DNA from: Terriglobia bacterium
GTDB lineage: Bacteria; Acidobacteriota; Terriglobia; JAIQFV01
Assembly: GCA_020072965.1 (NCBI GenBank)
Contig: JAIQFY010000021.1
Coordinates: 1 to 64,000, forward strand
Length of the DNA stretch: 64,000 bases
Reading direction: 5' to 3'
The stretch's first letter is position 1, and the number at the start of each line of letters is the position of its first letter. Of the stretch, positions 55,352-64,000 are shown one piece after another. Made by a program: the position numbers and the translations under genes. The notes under the pieces were generated by a model. It made no database searches. It was not told where the DNA came from and saw nothing but the letters and a program-made list of their open reading frames with translations.

Positions 55352-55625
55352 GTGAGTTTCTCCGTAGGAATCTGTGGCCTAATATCCTCAGCGGGGATCG
55401 CAGACTCCTCCTCATTCAACCGAACGATCTCTGTCGCCCCGCCGGGGCTCTGACCTTCTCTCTTATGCTGACCCCGCCCTCGCCCCGCAAAAAGAAGAAG
55501 CGCGGCGCTCCCGCCACGGCGGATCTTCGACAGACGGGGCTACAATCTGGCAGCCCTCCGGGCCTAAACGGTCCAAACCCCGGTGGGCAGACGAGACGTC
55601 TGCTCCACGTCTCAGAACTTTACGC
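55352..55625. other. Spacer with GC-rich repeats
   Basis: 274 bp between the Fe-S and Moco subunit genes. It contains cgccccgccggggct-type sequence and a variant of the dispersed palindrome (gcagacgagacgtctgct, about 55588-55604). No gene. Confidence 0.4.
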
Positions 55626-56264
55626 CTACCTCATCTTCTGTGCAGCTTCCAGCGCGGCCTTAAAAACATTTGGGTATGTTCCACACCGACAGAGATTGCC
55701 GGCGCAGGCTTCCTTTACATCGTCAAGTGCGGGACGGGGCTGGTGATCCAGCAAATGCTTCAAGGCCATCACCATCCCTGGAGTACAGTAACCGCATTGC
55801 AGCGCATCGTTGTCGATAAACGCCTGTTGGAGAGGATGCAGTTTTTCTTTAAGGGCAACGCCCTCGATGGTTTCAATCCGGGAACGGTCGCAATCCACCG
55901 CCAGTGTCATACAGGAATAAATCAACTGATCATTGCGGATAACGGTGCACGCGCCACATTCCCCCCGGTCGCAGACGATCTTGGTGCCCGTCATGCCCAG
56001 CTCCCGCCGAAGGACCGTCGCCAACGTCCATCGGGGCTCCACCCCAATCTCGTATTGGGTCCCATTGACCCACAATGAAATCGGAACATGGTGAGCACTG
56101 CCCTCGGTGGGCTCGTGGGCGAGGGTTTCTGCCGCAGGCTCAGCTTCCATTACCCCCGTGGTAAGTACTGTCGCTGATGCAACACCGACGCCCACCGTCG
56201 CAATGAATTCACGGCGCGACACCGGAGGTATGAGGGCTTCCTGGGAACTCTTAATCTCACTCAT
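55626..56264 (-). CDS. Molybdenum hydroxylase 2Fe-2S subunit with Tat signal
   Basis: About 212-aa small subunit. A twin-arginine signal (SRREFIATVGVGVASATVLTTG) indicates export of the folded complex to the periplasm. The plant-type ferredoxin motif is CDRGECGACTV followed by a later Cys. The second cluster motif is CGYCTPGMV ... CAGNLCRCG. The start at 56264 has aaggag upstream; the longer frame to 56315 is unlikely. It leads the molybdenum hydroxylase gene series. The other subunits lack signals and would ride along. Confidence 0.93.
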   Translation of the reverse strand: MSEIKSSQEALIPPVSRREFIATVGVGVASATVLTTGVMEAEPAAETLAHEPTEGSAHHVPISLWVNGTQYEIGVEPRWTLATVLRRELGMTGTKIVCDRGECGACTVIRNDQLIYSCMTLAVDCDRSRIETIEGVALKEKLHPLQQAFIDNDALQCGYCTPGMVMALKHLLDHQPRPALDDVKEACAGNLCRCGTYPNVFKAALEAAQKMR

Positions 56265-56463
56265 GGCTGAGGACTCCTTCAAGCGCGGGATATCCCGGAT
56301 GGGGATGAATAACAATGCTCATTCAAACCAGGATTGAATTTCCTGATTCGCTCGTGTGGGCGTTTACAGAGATCGATCTGCGAAGGGATACATTTTGACG
56401 CAGTAGAATTTCTTTTTCAACCTCAAATATGAGGATGAGGAGGAGGGAGCTGACAGAGGAGGG

Positions 56464-57030
56464 TCACTGCTTCCCCGATTCACCGCGAGGGGGGTCAATC
56501 TGGGGTCGTCCTTGAGCAAACGCATGAAGGGCCTGCGCGAGCCACACTTTCTTCCTACCCCGTTCGGTGGCCAGGTAGATTCTTTCGAACCGGATCAACT
56601 CGCCCGGAGGAAGTTCCTTGTGGATGTACTTGCGGACCATCGAATCCTCTAAGACCTCGAGGTCTTCCAGAATTCGATCGTCTTTGAAAACCCGCTCTTC
56701 CATCTTCTTGTGCTCATCTTCCGGGAGCTGGCTCAGGAGGTACTGGGATATCTTCTGTTTTTCAATCGTTCCCCCTGAGCCCAGATCGCACACACCCTGC
56801 AGCTCCGGGAGTGAGGAAAGCCATTGTTTAAACTCCGCGAAAACCCTTTCGGCTGATTCTCCGAGGGGCATATCCAGATCCATTTGTTCCGAAATACACT
56901 CATTGACGATGCATTCGCCCAGCTTCGACAGCCAGGCGGAATACTGACGTCTGAATTCCTCGTTATAGCCAAAAAACTCGACGAGTCGAGAAACCTCGGA
57001 GTTCAATCTCAAAAGTTTTCCTACGGTCAT
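56464..57030 (-). CDS. Soluble anti-sigma-like domain protein
   Basis: 188-aa protein with no transmembrane segment. Its C-terminal half (ISQYLLSQLPEDEHKKMEE, RILEDLEVLEDSMVRKYIHKE, RGRKKVWLAQAL) matches the N-terminal domain of the anti-sigma-like membrane protein at 45547-46542. The N-terminal half is helical and unrecognised. It may be an anti-sigma factor or adaptor acting in trans; no sigma gene is adjacent. Start ATG at 57030 seems reasonable. Confidence 0.7.
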   Translation of the reverse strand: MTVGKLLRLNSEVSRLVEFFGYNEEFRRQYSAWLSKLGECIVNECISEQMDLDMPLGESAERVFAEFKQWLSSLPELQGVCDLGSGGTIEKQKISQYLLSQLPEDEHKKMEERVFKDDRILEDLEVLEDSMVRKYIHKELPPGELIRFERIYLATERGRKKVWLAQALHAFAQGRPQIDPPRGESGKQ

Positions 57031-57167
57031 TGGTTTGCTCCCTCAGAAATTTTGCCAGCCCAAGGTGCCTCATTCTGCATTGATATCCGTGCCATAGGTC
57101 AACTCATGAGATATTTTCGAATCAGCTATACAATCACGATGCCTTTTCATCGCGGCCATGGAGGTTT

Positions 57168-57380
57168 TCAATCTCGCCCTTGGAGTCCGATCATGGCGCT
57201 GAATCGTCCAGCGCCCGAGTGGTTCCGGGAGAGGGGGCGGCGATTCTCAAGTGGAGTCGCTTTGCCGACAAACTTTTTCCTTTGAACAAACTCCTTGAAC
57301 ATCGTTCCAGCCAGCAACAAGGAAGCGACTCCGCATGCCCAATAGAGCGCAGCAAGCCTTATCAGGGTCTTTTCCCACAT
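57168..57380 (-). CDS. Small single-pass membrane protein (70 aa)
   Basis: The ATG at 57380 has an excellent gaggagg about 6 nt upstream. The N-terminus is MWEKTLIRLAALYWACGVAS, giving one transmembrane helix, followed by a basic tail. No recognised family. The good ribosome-binding site is the main reason to believe it; a longer frame to 57443 lacks one. It lies upstream of the anti-sigma-like gene on the same strand. Confidence 0.5.
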   Translation of the reverse strand: MWEKTLIRLAALYWACGVASLLLAGTMFKEFVQRKKFVGKATPLENRRPLSRNHSGAGRFSAMIGLQGRD

Positions 57381-57723
57381 CGTCAGCCTCCTCACCGATT
57401 CCAAGCCGGCCAGGCTCGCTTTCGCCGGGTTGTCTCCAAACAACTCAAAATCTGCAGTGCAACTTCCGATTCCTGTCTCGCCAGACTCTTCTCCCCTCGT
57501 TCTCAGCTATCCCGTCGTCCATGTGAAGGAATCGATGGGGGTCGAGTCAGGTCCTTCCTTCATTGTTTATAGGGTGAGTGGGAGGACTGAAAGATATACC
57601 CTCAACAAAGGATTATGCGATGGCTTCCAGGAGGTTGCATGCCCTTGAACCAAAGCTAAGGCGAGAGATCGGACCTTCGCCCACAATCGCGGCGGACCGG
57701 TAAAGTGATGTGGTGCTTCCGCC
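57381..57723. other. Intergenic, nothing recognised
   Basis: About 340 bp between the CysQ-like gene and the small membrane protein. Short ORFs on both strands lack domains or ribosome-binding sites. Confidence 0.3.
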
Positions 57724-58611
57724 TCATAGGCCATTCCTGCCCTCGTTTGTGGGGTCCTGTTGGGTTGGGATGGCCGACCAGGGATCGTCGCTCTTCCGGC
57801 AGACGCCGCCGCATTCATCCCACATAGCTGGGGAGAGGTTGCGCACTCTTTCGATCAACAGGGAATGCAAAGGGGAACCGGCCGCCACCATTCCGAGTGG
57901 CTGCCGGAGATTAAACCGGTTGAAGGCGATCCTGCGTCCATCCAGCAGGCTTGCTTGCCCACCTGCTGCCTGGACCAGGGCCACCCCCGCGCACGTCCCC
58001 CACTCCTTCCGAGGGGTTAACGAAAACATGCCATCATCCATGCCCGCGGCGACACGCGCGAGCTTGTACGCCATGCTGGACATAGGCTCGATCCGCAGGG
58101 TAGTCGATAGCATGACGATGCCACGGCGCCATTCTTTTCTCGAAACCGTGATGCGCGCCTTTTCCACATCACTGACCTCACTGGTCTCGACGGGAGAACC
58201 ATTGAGCATCACGCCGCGACCGGAAAATCCCGTGAACAATTCATCCCGGGCGGGATTGTATATCACACCCAGTACGGCCTGGCCCTGGATTGAAAGGCCA
58301 ATCGAAACACAATACTCGTCGCCCAGTTCCACAAAATTGCTGGTACTATCGAGTGGATCGACAACCCAAACACGCGAGCAGGAAAGTCTGGATTGGGAAT
58401 CTGCCGACTCCTCTGAAAATACGGCGTCGTTGGGAAAGGCGGCATTGAGTCCCGCGCGGATGATACTGTCAGCCTGGATGTCGGCCATCGTGACCGGTTC
58501 CCCCTTCGCCTTGTACTCCACTTTGGGATGCCGTGATTGATGGCGCCAGAGGACCTCTCCGGCCTGCATAGCCAGACTTGTGGCGACTTGGATTTCCCGC
58601 TCAAGCTTCAT
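57724..58611 (-). CDS. cysQ: 3'(2'),5'-bisphosphate nucleotidase/inositol monophosphatase family protein
   Basis: About 295-aa Mg-dependent phosphatase. The metal-binding motifs are KGEPVTMADIQAD, VFSEES, VWVVDPLDSTSNF (DPLDST) and KEWGTCAGVALVQAAGG. CysQ-type enzymes recycle PAP from sulfate assimilation; other members act on inositol phosphates, and the sequence alone does not fully separate them. The start at 58611 uses ATG with ttggag upstream; the longer frame starts with TTG. The extended C-terminal tail (CRKSDDPWSAIPTQQDP) appears disordered. Confidence 0.85.
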   Translation of the reverse strand: MKLEREIQVATSLAMQAGEVLWRHQSRHPKVEYKAKGEPVTMADIQADSIIRAGLNAAFPNDAVFSEESADSQSRLSCSRVWVVDPLDSTSNFVELGDEYCVSIGLSIQGQAVLGVIYNPARDELFTGFSGRGVMLNGSPVETSEVSDVEKARITVSRKEWRRGIVMLSTTLRIEPMSSMAYKLARVAAGMDDGMFSLTPRKEWGTCAGVALVQAAGGQASLLDGRRIAFNRFNLRQPLGMVAAGSPLHSLLIERVRNLSPAMWDECGGVCRKSDDPWSAIPTQQDPTNEGRNGL

Positions 58612-60129
58612 AGATTTCTCCAAACGTGCTGAGAATCAAAATATTGAAAAAACCAAAAGCCGCCAGCACCCCGCTTTCCAAGAACCCCAATCGATAGTGA
58701 AGGGGTTCTCCCTCCCTGTTCTACAACCGTCGTCCTCACAAACCTCGTATGCACCGCTTTTCTCCATCCCTTGCCCATAATTGAACTACAGCTCAAGGGC
58801 GGTTTAATTACCCTGGAGTTTATATAGGGTTCCAAGCGCACCAATAGATATAGGGTTTTCAGGGAATTACCTGAAATGGGGTCCAATGGACTCAACTTCT
58901 GTTGCGGATTTCAAGGAAGGTGATGGTTTCATCCGTCTTGCTGAACCATGGGGCCGGGAAAGCGGCCCGTGCTGAAATCTTGCCCCATCACTCGGGAGCA
59001 GCTTCAGGGAGGGACAACCTGTCGTTTCTATATCATTATCCATATCCATGCTATCAACCACATCATCTTCTAATTCTAATCCGGTTAAATCCACCCTGGG
59101 CATCAAATGAGAGTATTTTGTGAAGGAGGACCTTCCTGGCAAGAATCTGTCCAGAGTTGCGCGATTAACGCATTTTTTCGAATGCATCACCATGACTTGC
59201 CCAGGAGAATCCCCCTCCTCCACGAATTGGCAGAGCATTGATGCCCTGCTCGTTTGATCAAACTTCATCCTTTGTTGCGACACTATATTTTTTAGGCGCG
59301 GACGCACCCTATTTAATCTGACAGGGATCCGAAATTCATGAGAGCGCTGAGGATTAGGTTCCCTCTCACCCGGAAGACAAACTGACGAGTTGTGGAGGCA
59401 TGAGGTCTCCGGATTCAACGGGATGGAAGACAGGTAGAGCTTTAGGAGGAAAGTAAGAACCGCTTGTCATTCAAAATTGATTTCCTTCGATGACGGGCGA
59501 AGAAGAGTTCAGGGACCTGACTGACACCGGTGGACCCGGCCAGAGGGATGGTCCGAACCCGAGGTTGAGGGGGACACTCCCTTCAGATCCGGGGTGAGTA
59601 CAAAGGGTTTCCTGATTGAGTAACAGTGGGGAGAGCACGCTGCACTGCTCTCCCACACCTGGTTCTGCCCGCGAGGATCTCCTTTTGATCCATCCTCTCC
59701 CGCGGTGCAGAAAGGTGGCGGCGAGTGGCGCTACCCCCACTTGCCGCCACACCCCAAGGCAGAGTCCGCTCACCTCTAATCCTCTCTGCCTCTGTATTCG
59801 ATTCCTGCAATTATCCCGCCAATAGCCCAGCCCCGCTCCCTATTCAAGTGTGTTTCTGCAAGCGCATCGTCAATTAAGGATCAAGTGCTCGCTGCAATGG
59901 AACTAAAGAGAGGCCTCTGTTGGAAAGGGGGAATGAATGCACTGTCATTACAGAATTCCGGGGGCAAAGCAGAAAAGCGGGGAGATTAAAGACCGAGGAA
60001 AGCTGGCACCGGCACCCGAGTCATCAACCTCCCCAATTCACATCAGCTAACGGCTGGGACTCAAGTATCCCTGAGAATGAAACTGCCTCCCTGAGATTCG
60101 GCAGGTATCTGCCAACGAATCAGTGTCGT
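58612..60129. other. Gene-poor region of about 1.5 kb
   Basis: No ORF here is convincing. The longest (58867-59418, minus) has no domain and unnatural composition. Hairpins are present: gtgggg-gagagca/tgctctccc-cac around 59626-59656, and ggcggcgagtgg/ccacttgccgcc at about 59716-59748. It may hold promoter sequences or decayed genes. Confidence 0.35.
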
Positions 60130-61485
60130 TCAATCCTTCAGGAGATAATTTAAAGCCATATAGAGATCCAGTCTCCCAAATCCAAGATCGCTGGTCAGTT
60201 GTTTAGCATGGGAGAGCGTGTTCATGCTGTTGTTGTAATTGGTATTCGAATAGATTTGTTGGATCAGGGCTGGAGCGCCGGACACAAAGGGCGCGCTAAA
60301 GGAAGTGCCCCAGACCGCAGCGTAGTGGTTGCCTGGAAAAGTGGTGATGATGGCTTCGCCGGGTGCCGCCAGGGCCACCAGGCTTGAGCCATAATTGGAG
60401 AACGTACTGCGCGCATCGTTCCAGGCAGTGGATGCAACCCCGATTACATTCCTTAAGGCGGCAGGAAAGCTAAGATTGTCGGATCCTGCATTTCCCGCCG
60501 ATGCCACGCAAATCACCCCGTGATCCGCGGCATAATTGATAGCCCGCACAAGCTCCGCGGAGGGACTTGCCATACTGAAACTCATGTTGATGACATCAGC
60601 GCCATTGTCCACGGCATAGTAGATGGCACGAATAATGTCAAAGCTATTTGAGGTTCCATCCGCCCGGAAGGCCTTCAATGGCATGATCTTCGCAGTGGGT
60701 GCAACCAGGTGGATAATGCCAGCCACCATAGTGCCATGTCCAAAAGCGACTGGGAGATTGTTTGTGTCGAGAAATGCGACCGTAGACTGGTCCAGGAAAG
60801 CGACTGTGGATTGATTGAGGATGGCTTGGTTGCTGCCATCCAGAAACGCCACTGTGGATTGATCGAGAAATGCAACCGTGGACTGGTTCAGGTCGACCCA
60901 CTCCGAAGCGGACCCCAGAACATTGTTTACGAAATCATAGCCCGGCGTAATCCATCGCTTGAGCACCGGATGATTGGGATCAATTCCCGTATCAATGACA
61001 GCAACTATCCCTTTACCGGTCGCGTATTGATGGGCGCCCGAGAGATTGATGATAGAAGCTGCCGGCTGGTTGAGATAACTGTTCCAGACGGAATCACCCG
61101 CATAGGAGACAAACGCCTGACTGGAAGCAAGGGTGGAAAGTGAACTCGTTGATGGAGTCATGCTCCCGGCTTGGAGAGTTGCCGGGTTTTCGGGAATCAC
61201 CGCCGGGATAAGTTCTTCAAAATTTTGGACTGCCGGGTCAGCCTTGACTATCGCGTCCATCGTCCCGGGATCAGCGGTCGCCGGCTCCTGTACCAGGTAG
61301 AGACCGTGGGTTCCGTCCACCGAGCCCAGGAGTTGCAAGTTGTACTTGTCCAGAACGCCCTGCAACGAAGCAGCGCTTGTCCGCAGAATGCAAATATCAG
61401 GAGTTGCGGCCTGAAGTTGAAGTGCGAAAAGAAAAATTGCCAAAATAAGTGCAACCTGAAAATGCCGCCTTACATTTTGTCTCAT
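60130..61485 (-). CDS. Secreted subtilisin-like protease with QSTVAFLD repeats (paralogue 1)
   Basis: 451-aa S8 peptidase. The signal peptide is MRQNVRRHFQVALILAIFLF, followed by an I9-like propeptide region to about residue 125. The catalytic triad is Asp165 (AVIDTGIDPNHP), His250 (GHGTMVAG) and Ser395 (WGTSFSAPF); the oxyanion Asn332 lies in SAGNAG. Between Asp and His sits an insert with four copies of QSTVAFLD at 201-208, 209-216, 225-232 and 233-240. The insert is not standard for subtilisins. It shares the design of the gene at 62007, so these are tandem duplicates. Extracellular or periplasmic proteolysis is expected; the repeat's role is unknown. Confidence 0.92.
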   Translation of the reverse strand: MRQNVRRHFQVALILAIFLFALQLQAATPDICILRTSAASLQGVLDKYNLQLLGSVDGTHGLYLVQEPATADPGTMDAIVKADPAVQNFEELIPAVIPENPATLQAGSMTPSTSSLSTLASSQAFVSYAGDSVWNSYLNQPAASIINLSGAHQYATGKGIVAVIDTGIDPNHPVLKRWITPGYDFVNNVLGSASEWVDLNQSTVAFLDQSTVAFLDGSNQAILNQSTVAFLDQSTVAFLDTNNLPVAFGHGTMVAGIIHLVAPTAKIMPLKAFRADGTSNSFDIIRAIYYAVDNGADVINMSFSMASPSAELVRAINYAADHGVICVASAGNAGSDNLSFPAALRNVIGVASTAWNDARSTFSNYGSSLVALAAPGEAIITTFPGNHYAAVWGTSFSAPFVSGAPALIQQIYSNTNYNNSMNTLSHAKQLTSDLGFGRLDLYMALNYLLKD

Positions 61486-62006
61486 GACACCTTCTCCACG
61501 TTAAGATTAACCACAAAGATCAAAGCAATTGTTAATCCAAAAACATTACCCTGTTTCGAACCCAACTTTTCTCTTCCGGCCGACATCTCAATTCAAAGTT
61601 AAACCTTTATCCAATAACGCGTTGCGTTCGATCGCCTCGCCTTTATCCCTAGGAGCAATTCCTTCGGGAATCACCCGTTGTATTCCAAGTCGTGATTCAA
61701 TCTAGAACAGTCCCTAGAAACTATGGAAAGATTTGTAATTGCACATTCTCACCTGCTCGGCGGTCAAATGTGCAATTGTTGAGTCAGGTCAGACCCGAGC
61801 AATCTTGGTTCCAGTGTTAAACGTCGCGAAGAATTTCGCACGAAAGAATGTCCTTTCTATGGTAAATCCTCATTAAACAACTGAATCGATGTTGCTTGAA
61901 AAATGTTGTGGAAAAGATCCACGGGAGACGCCCCTCTGGTGCGCCTCCTTGAAGGCAATGGGTGGTGGTTCAAAAGTGAACACAACCCCGAAATTCGTGA
62001 ATGAAA
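61486..62006. other. Spacer between protease paralogues with an inverted repeat
   Basis: About 520 bp without a clear gene. A perfect 11-bp inverted repeat aattgcacatt (61737-61747) and aatgtgcaatt (61767-61777) could be an operator or stem-loop in the leader of paralogue 1. No riboswitch was recognised. Confidence 0.45.
61737..61777. promoter_or_regulatory. Perfect 11-bp inverted repeat upstream of protease 1
   Basis: Arms of 11 bp with a 19-bp spacer, about 250 bp upstream of the start. Symmetry suits a dimeric regulator or an RNA hairpin. No known consensus assigned. Confidence 0.35.
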
Positions 62007-63431
62007 TTAGAACTTTGCCTGGCGAAGAGCTTTGAGTCTGGAGGTCAGGGCCTGGTAGAGATCAAGTCTTCCATACCCTAAATCACTGGTGAGTTCTTTG
62101 GCGTGTGAGAGTGCATCGACACCCCCGAAGAAATCTGTTTTGGGATCAAATTGGAGCAACAGACCAGGAGCCCCTGCCACAAATGGAGCGCTGAAGGAGG
62201 TACCCCAGGCAGCCGCGTAATGACCGCCAGGATAAGTCGTGATGATTCCCTCCCCGGGGGCAGCCAGGGTGATCAGACCCGATCCAAAATTCGAGAACGT
62301 GCTGCGGACGTCGAGATTGGAAGTGGATGCCACCCCAATGACGTTTCGCAAAGCCGCAGGATACCTCAAATCATCCGTCCCGTTATTCCCGGCCGAGGCG
62401 ATGCAGATAACCCCATGATCAGTGGCGTAATTAATCGCTCGAACGAATTCCTGGGAAGAACCCGCCAGGCTGAAGCTCATATTAATCACGTTAGCGCCAT
62501 TATCGACCGCATAGTAAATGGCGCGAATGATGTCAAACGTATTTGAGCTGCCATCGGCTTGAAAGGCCTTCAGAGGCATGATCTTGGCGGTGGGGGCCAC
62601 CAGATGTACGATCCCAGCCACCATGGTGCCATGACCAAAAGCCGCAGGAAGCTTGTTGGCATCCAGAAAGGCGACAGTGGATTGATCCAGGAAAGCCACC
62701 GTCGATTGATTCAAAACCGCAGAGTTCGTTTGATCAAGGAAAGCCACGGTGGACTGATCCAGAAAGGCCACAGTCGATTGTGCGAGGTCGCTCCACTCGG
62801 AGGCGACTCCTGCAACATTGTGGACGAAATCAAAACCCGGCACCAGCCATCGCCTCAGCGCCGGATGATTGGGATCAACCCCCGTGTCAATAATGGCGAT
62901 CGTCCCTGAACCGCTTGCCATGCCTTGAGCGCTTGTCAGGTTGATGATCGTGGCTGCTGCCTGATTGACATAACTGGTCCTGACGATGTCTCCCGAAAAT
63001 GAGGTAGTGCTTGTGTTACTCAGGGCATCAAGGAAAGCCACTGTCGACTGACTCAGACTTGCTCCTGCTAATGCCTCGGGAACGAATACGCCACCTACCT
63101 GCTCGAAGCTTTGAACTGAATCATCAGCCTTAACATGGTCTTCCAAAGTCGCCGGATCCGATCCGGCCGGTCCACTCACCAGGAAGACGTCGTGGCCCGG
63201 GGTGTCCACACCCCGGATAACTTGCAGGCCGTTCTTATCGCATACAGTATCGCGAGTTGCAGCCGGAGTCCTGAGAATAAATAAATTGCTGGCAACTGCC
63301 TGAAATTGAGCGGTTGTGGCTGGGGAGGCGCTACGACCGAAGAATCCCTGCGGAAAAACAATCCAGCAGAGTAGCATGAACAAGGGAAGCCAGACGTACC
63401 GTTTTGCATTAAATCTCATGATGGACTTCAT
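62007..63431 (-). CDS. Secreted subtilisin-like protease with QSTVAFLD repeats (paralogue 2)
   Basis: 474-aa S8 peptidase with an N-terminal signal (FMLLCWIVFPQGFFG) and a propeptide-like region. The catalytic triad is Asp182 (AIIDTGVDPNHP), His267 (GHGTMVAG) and Ser412 (WGTSFSAPF); Asn349 lies in SAGNNG. QSTVAFLD occurs five times: once at 128-135 in the propeptide/catalytic junction, and four times at 218-225, 226-233, 242-249 and 250-257 between Asp and His. The fifth copy outside the insert argues for a motif with its own function. Same direction and design as the gene at 60130. Confidence 0.92.
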   Translation of the reverse strand: MKSIMRFNAKRYVWLPLFMLLCWIVFPQGFFGRSASPATTAQFQAVASNLFILRTPAATRDTVCDKNGLQVIRGVDTPGHDVFLVSGPAGSDPATLEDHVKADDSVQSFEQVGGVFVPEALAGASLSQSTVAFLDALSNTSTTSFSGDIVRTSYVNQAAATIINLTSAQGMASGSGTIAIIDTGVDPNHPALRRWLVPGFDFVHNVAGVASEWSDLAQSTVAFLDQSTVAFLDQTNSAVLNQSTVAFLDQSTVAFLDANKLPAAFGHGTMVAGIVHLVAPTAKIMPLKAFQADGSSNTFDIIRAIYYAVDNGANVINMSFSLAGSSQEFVRAINYATDHGVICIASAGNNGTDDLRYPAALRNVIGVASTSNLDVRSTFSNFGSGLITLAAPGEGIITTYPGGHYAAAWGTSFSAPFVAGAPGLLLQFDPKTDFFGGVDALSHAKELTSDLGYGRLDLYQALTSRLKALRQAKF

Positions 63432-63496
63432 CCCCTAACCCCATATCGGAAAAACCTGCGTATGAGCACTCCGCTATTCTTTGATAACCCTTGGAC

Positions 63497-63661
63497 CTAA
63501 CCCCGATCATCTTCGGGTGGAACGCTCAAGGGTCGTGAGAGCATTCTCTCAGGAGAACCTTCCCCCAAGAGTTGCCTGAGTGATATATCCATCATCCTGG
63601 CAACCCCAACGATGGCAAGGCACAGACCAACTCCCAAACACTCTCGTATCGCTTGTTCCAT
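63497..63661 (-). CDS. Small 54-aa protein
   Basis: Begins MEQAIRECLGVGLCLAIVG and has one short hydrophobic stretch, then a polar tail ending PPEDDRG. A good ttggagg lies about 6 nt upstream of the ATG. It is placed between the terminal CDS and protease paralogue 2, all on the minus strand. Family unknown. The ribosome-binding site and position favour a real gene, but its shortness keeps confidence modest. Confidence 0.5.
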   Translation of the reverse strand: MEQAIRECLGVGLCLAIVGVARMMDISLRQLLGEGSPERMLSRPLSVPPEDDRG

Positions 63662-63721
63662 GCTACCCTCCAACCCGGTGAAATGGCCGGGCCGAAATGT
63701 ACACCGGCCCGGGCGCTTCCA

Positions 63722-64000
63722 TTATTTCTTGTCCTTCTTGTTCACCCGCTTCGGCTTCAAATCCGAATGTTCCATGTGATGCCCCTTCACGAGCTGATTC
63801 AGGGAAATCTCCATCAGCCGGGTGATTTCCATATCATTGACAGGCACACACAATCGCAAGCGCTTTCTCGCCTCGCATTCCAACTGGAACTCGCCCAGTT
63901 GGTTGCTCACAGTCCGAGCTACAATGTCCTTTCCCGCCAGGAGGAAAACCGGCACATGCGAGTGCCGCTTGGAAGGTTCCTTGAAATTGGCAATTTGACC
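63722..64000 (-). CDS. C-terminal part of a hypothetical protein (5' end beyond the window)
   Basis: The frame is open to the window edge (GQIANFKEPSKRHSH, then VPVFLLAGKDIVARTVSNQLGEF), so the apparent GTG start at 63955 is only internal. The segment VPVFLLAGKDIVARTVSNQLGEFQLE looks like a carboxypeptidase-regulatory-type beta domain, the kind found at the end of Acidobacterial anti-sigma-associated proteins. The Lys-rich tail ends KRVNKKDKK. Function not determined; 60 bp upstream of the 54-aa gene. Confidence 0.65.
   Translation of the reverse strand, partial: GQIANFKEPSKRHSHVPVFLLAGKDIVARTVSNQLGEFQLECEARKRLRLCVPVNDMEITRLMEISLNQLVKGHHMEHSDLKPKRVNKKDKK

Noticed and set aside
56306-56327. 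Possible third FadR site (atgctcattca)
   Set aside because: Only one half site is present; the other half does not match at the required 4-bp spacing.
58867-59418. 183-aa minus-strand ORF
   Set aside because: No recognisable domain, odd composition and no good ribosome-binding site; probably chance.
60766-60893. Short repeated DNA units resembling a CRISPR-like array
   Set aside because: They are in frame within a protease and encode QSTVAFLD; there are no spacers of CRISPR type and no cas genes.

Overview
The window reads as chromosomal DNA of a Gram-negative bacterium, most likely an Acidobacteriota member; this is an inference from gene content, not a phylogeny. Supporting features are an ADOP-type (MacB-like) permease, an outer-membrane FadL-type porin, CHAT-TPR proteins next to ECF sigma and anti-sigma-like genes, a very large secreted Rhs protein carrying SBBP/HAF-type repeats, and many dispersed palindromic intergenic repeats. 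No rRNA, tRNA, CRISPR array, transposase or integrase was found.

Layout. 1-5.4 kb: a small secreted protein, an ADOP permease and an orphan GAF histidine kinase. 5.4-18.4 kb (minus strand): a complete fatty-acid catabolism region. It holds an MBL-fold hydrolase, fadE (frameshifted), fadA and fadN in Bacillus-like fadN-A-E order, an acyl-CoA ligase, a TetR regulator, a TPR lipid-uptake-type protein and a FadL barrel fused to PKD-like and OmpA-like domains. Two sites matching the Bacillus FadR operator lie in front of fadN and the TPR gene, so the TetR protein is probably the regulator. 18.8-23.9 kb (plus): a Gluconate_2-dh3/GMC oxidoreductase pair, a saccharopine-dehydrogenase-like enzyme and a TSUP permease. 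23.9-25.05 kb: gene-free, repeat-rich DNA.

25.05-38.73 kb (plus) is the most interesting segment, a defence-type island of six genes. They are an SNF2-type helicase with a C-terminal DUF3883 nuclease-like domain, a Fic AMP-transferase, a membrane-anchored PIN-like protein, a DUF1156 DNA methyltransferase, a PD-(D/E)XK nuclease candidate and a DUF499 ATPase. Overlapping or closely spaced genes suggest coordinated expression. The set resembles DISARM-related methylase/helicase/ATPase systems but lacks the canonical drmA/drmB/drmC genes and adds Fic and PIN-TM proteins. It ends in a 161-bp palindromic element whose core recurs upstream of the island.

39.06-50.8 kb (minus): CHAT-TPR caspase-like protein, ECF sigma factor, anti-sigma-like membrane protein, a small ORF and a 2031-aa secreted Rhs protein, all in one direction and possibly one regulatory and effector unit. 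51.07-56.3 kb (minus): a molybdenum hydroxylase operon (Fe-S, Moco and FAD subunits, then a MocA-like cytidylyltransferase). 56.4-58.6 kb: an orphan anti-sigma-like protein, a small membrane protein and a CysQ/inositol-phosphatase family enzyme. 60.1-63.4 kb: two paralogous secreted subtilisin-like proteases with an unusual in-frame QSTVAFLD repeat between the catalytic Asp and His. The window closes with a 54-aa small ORF and the 3' end of a further minus-strand gene.
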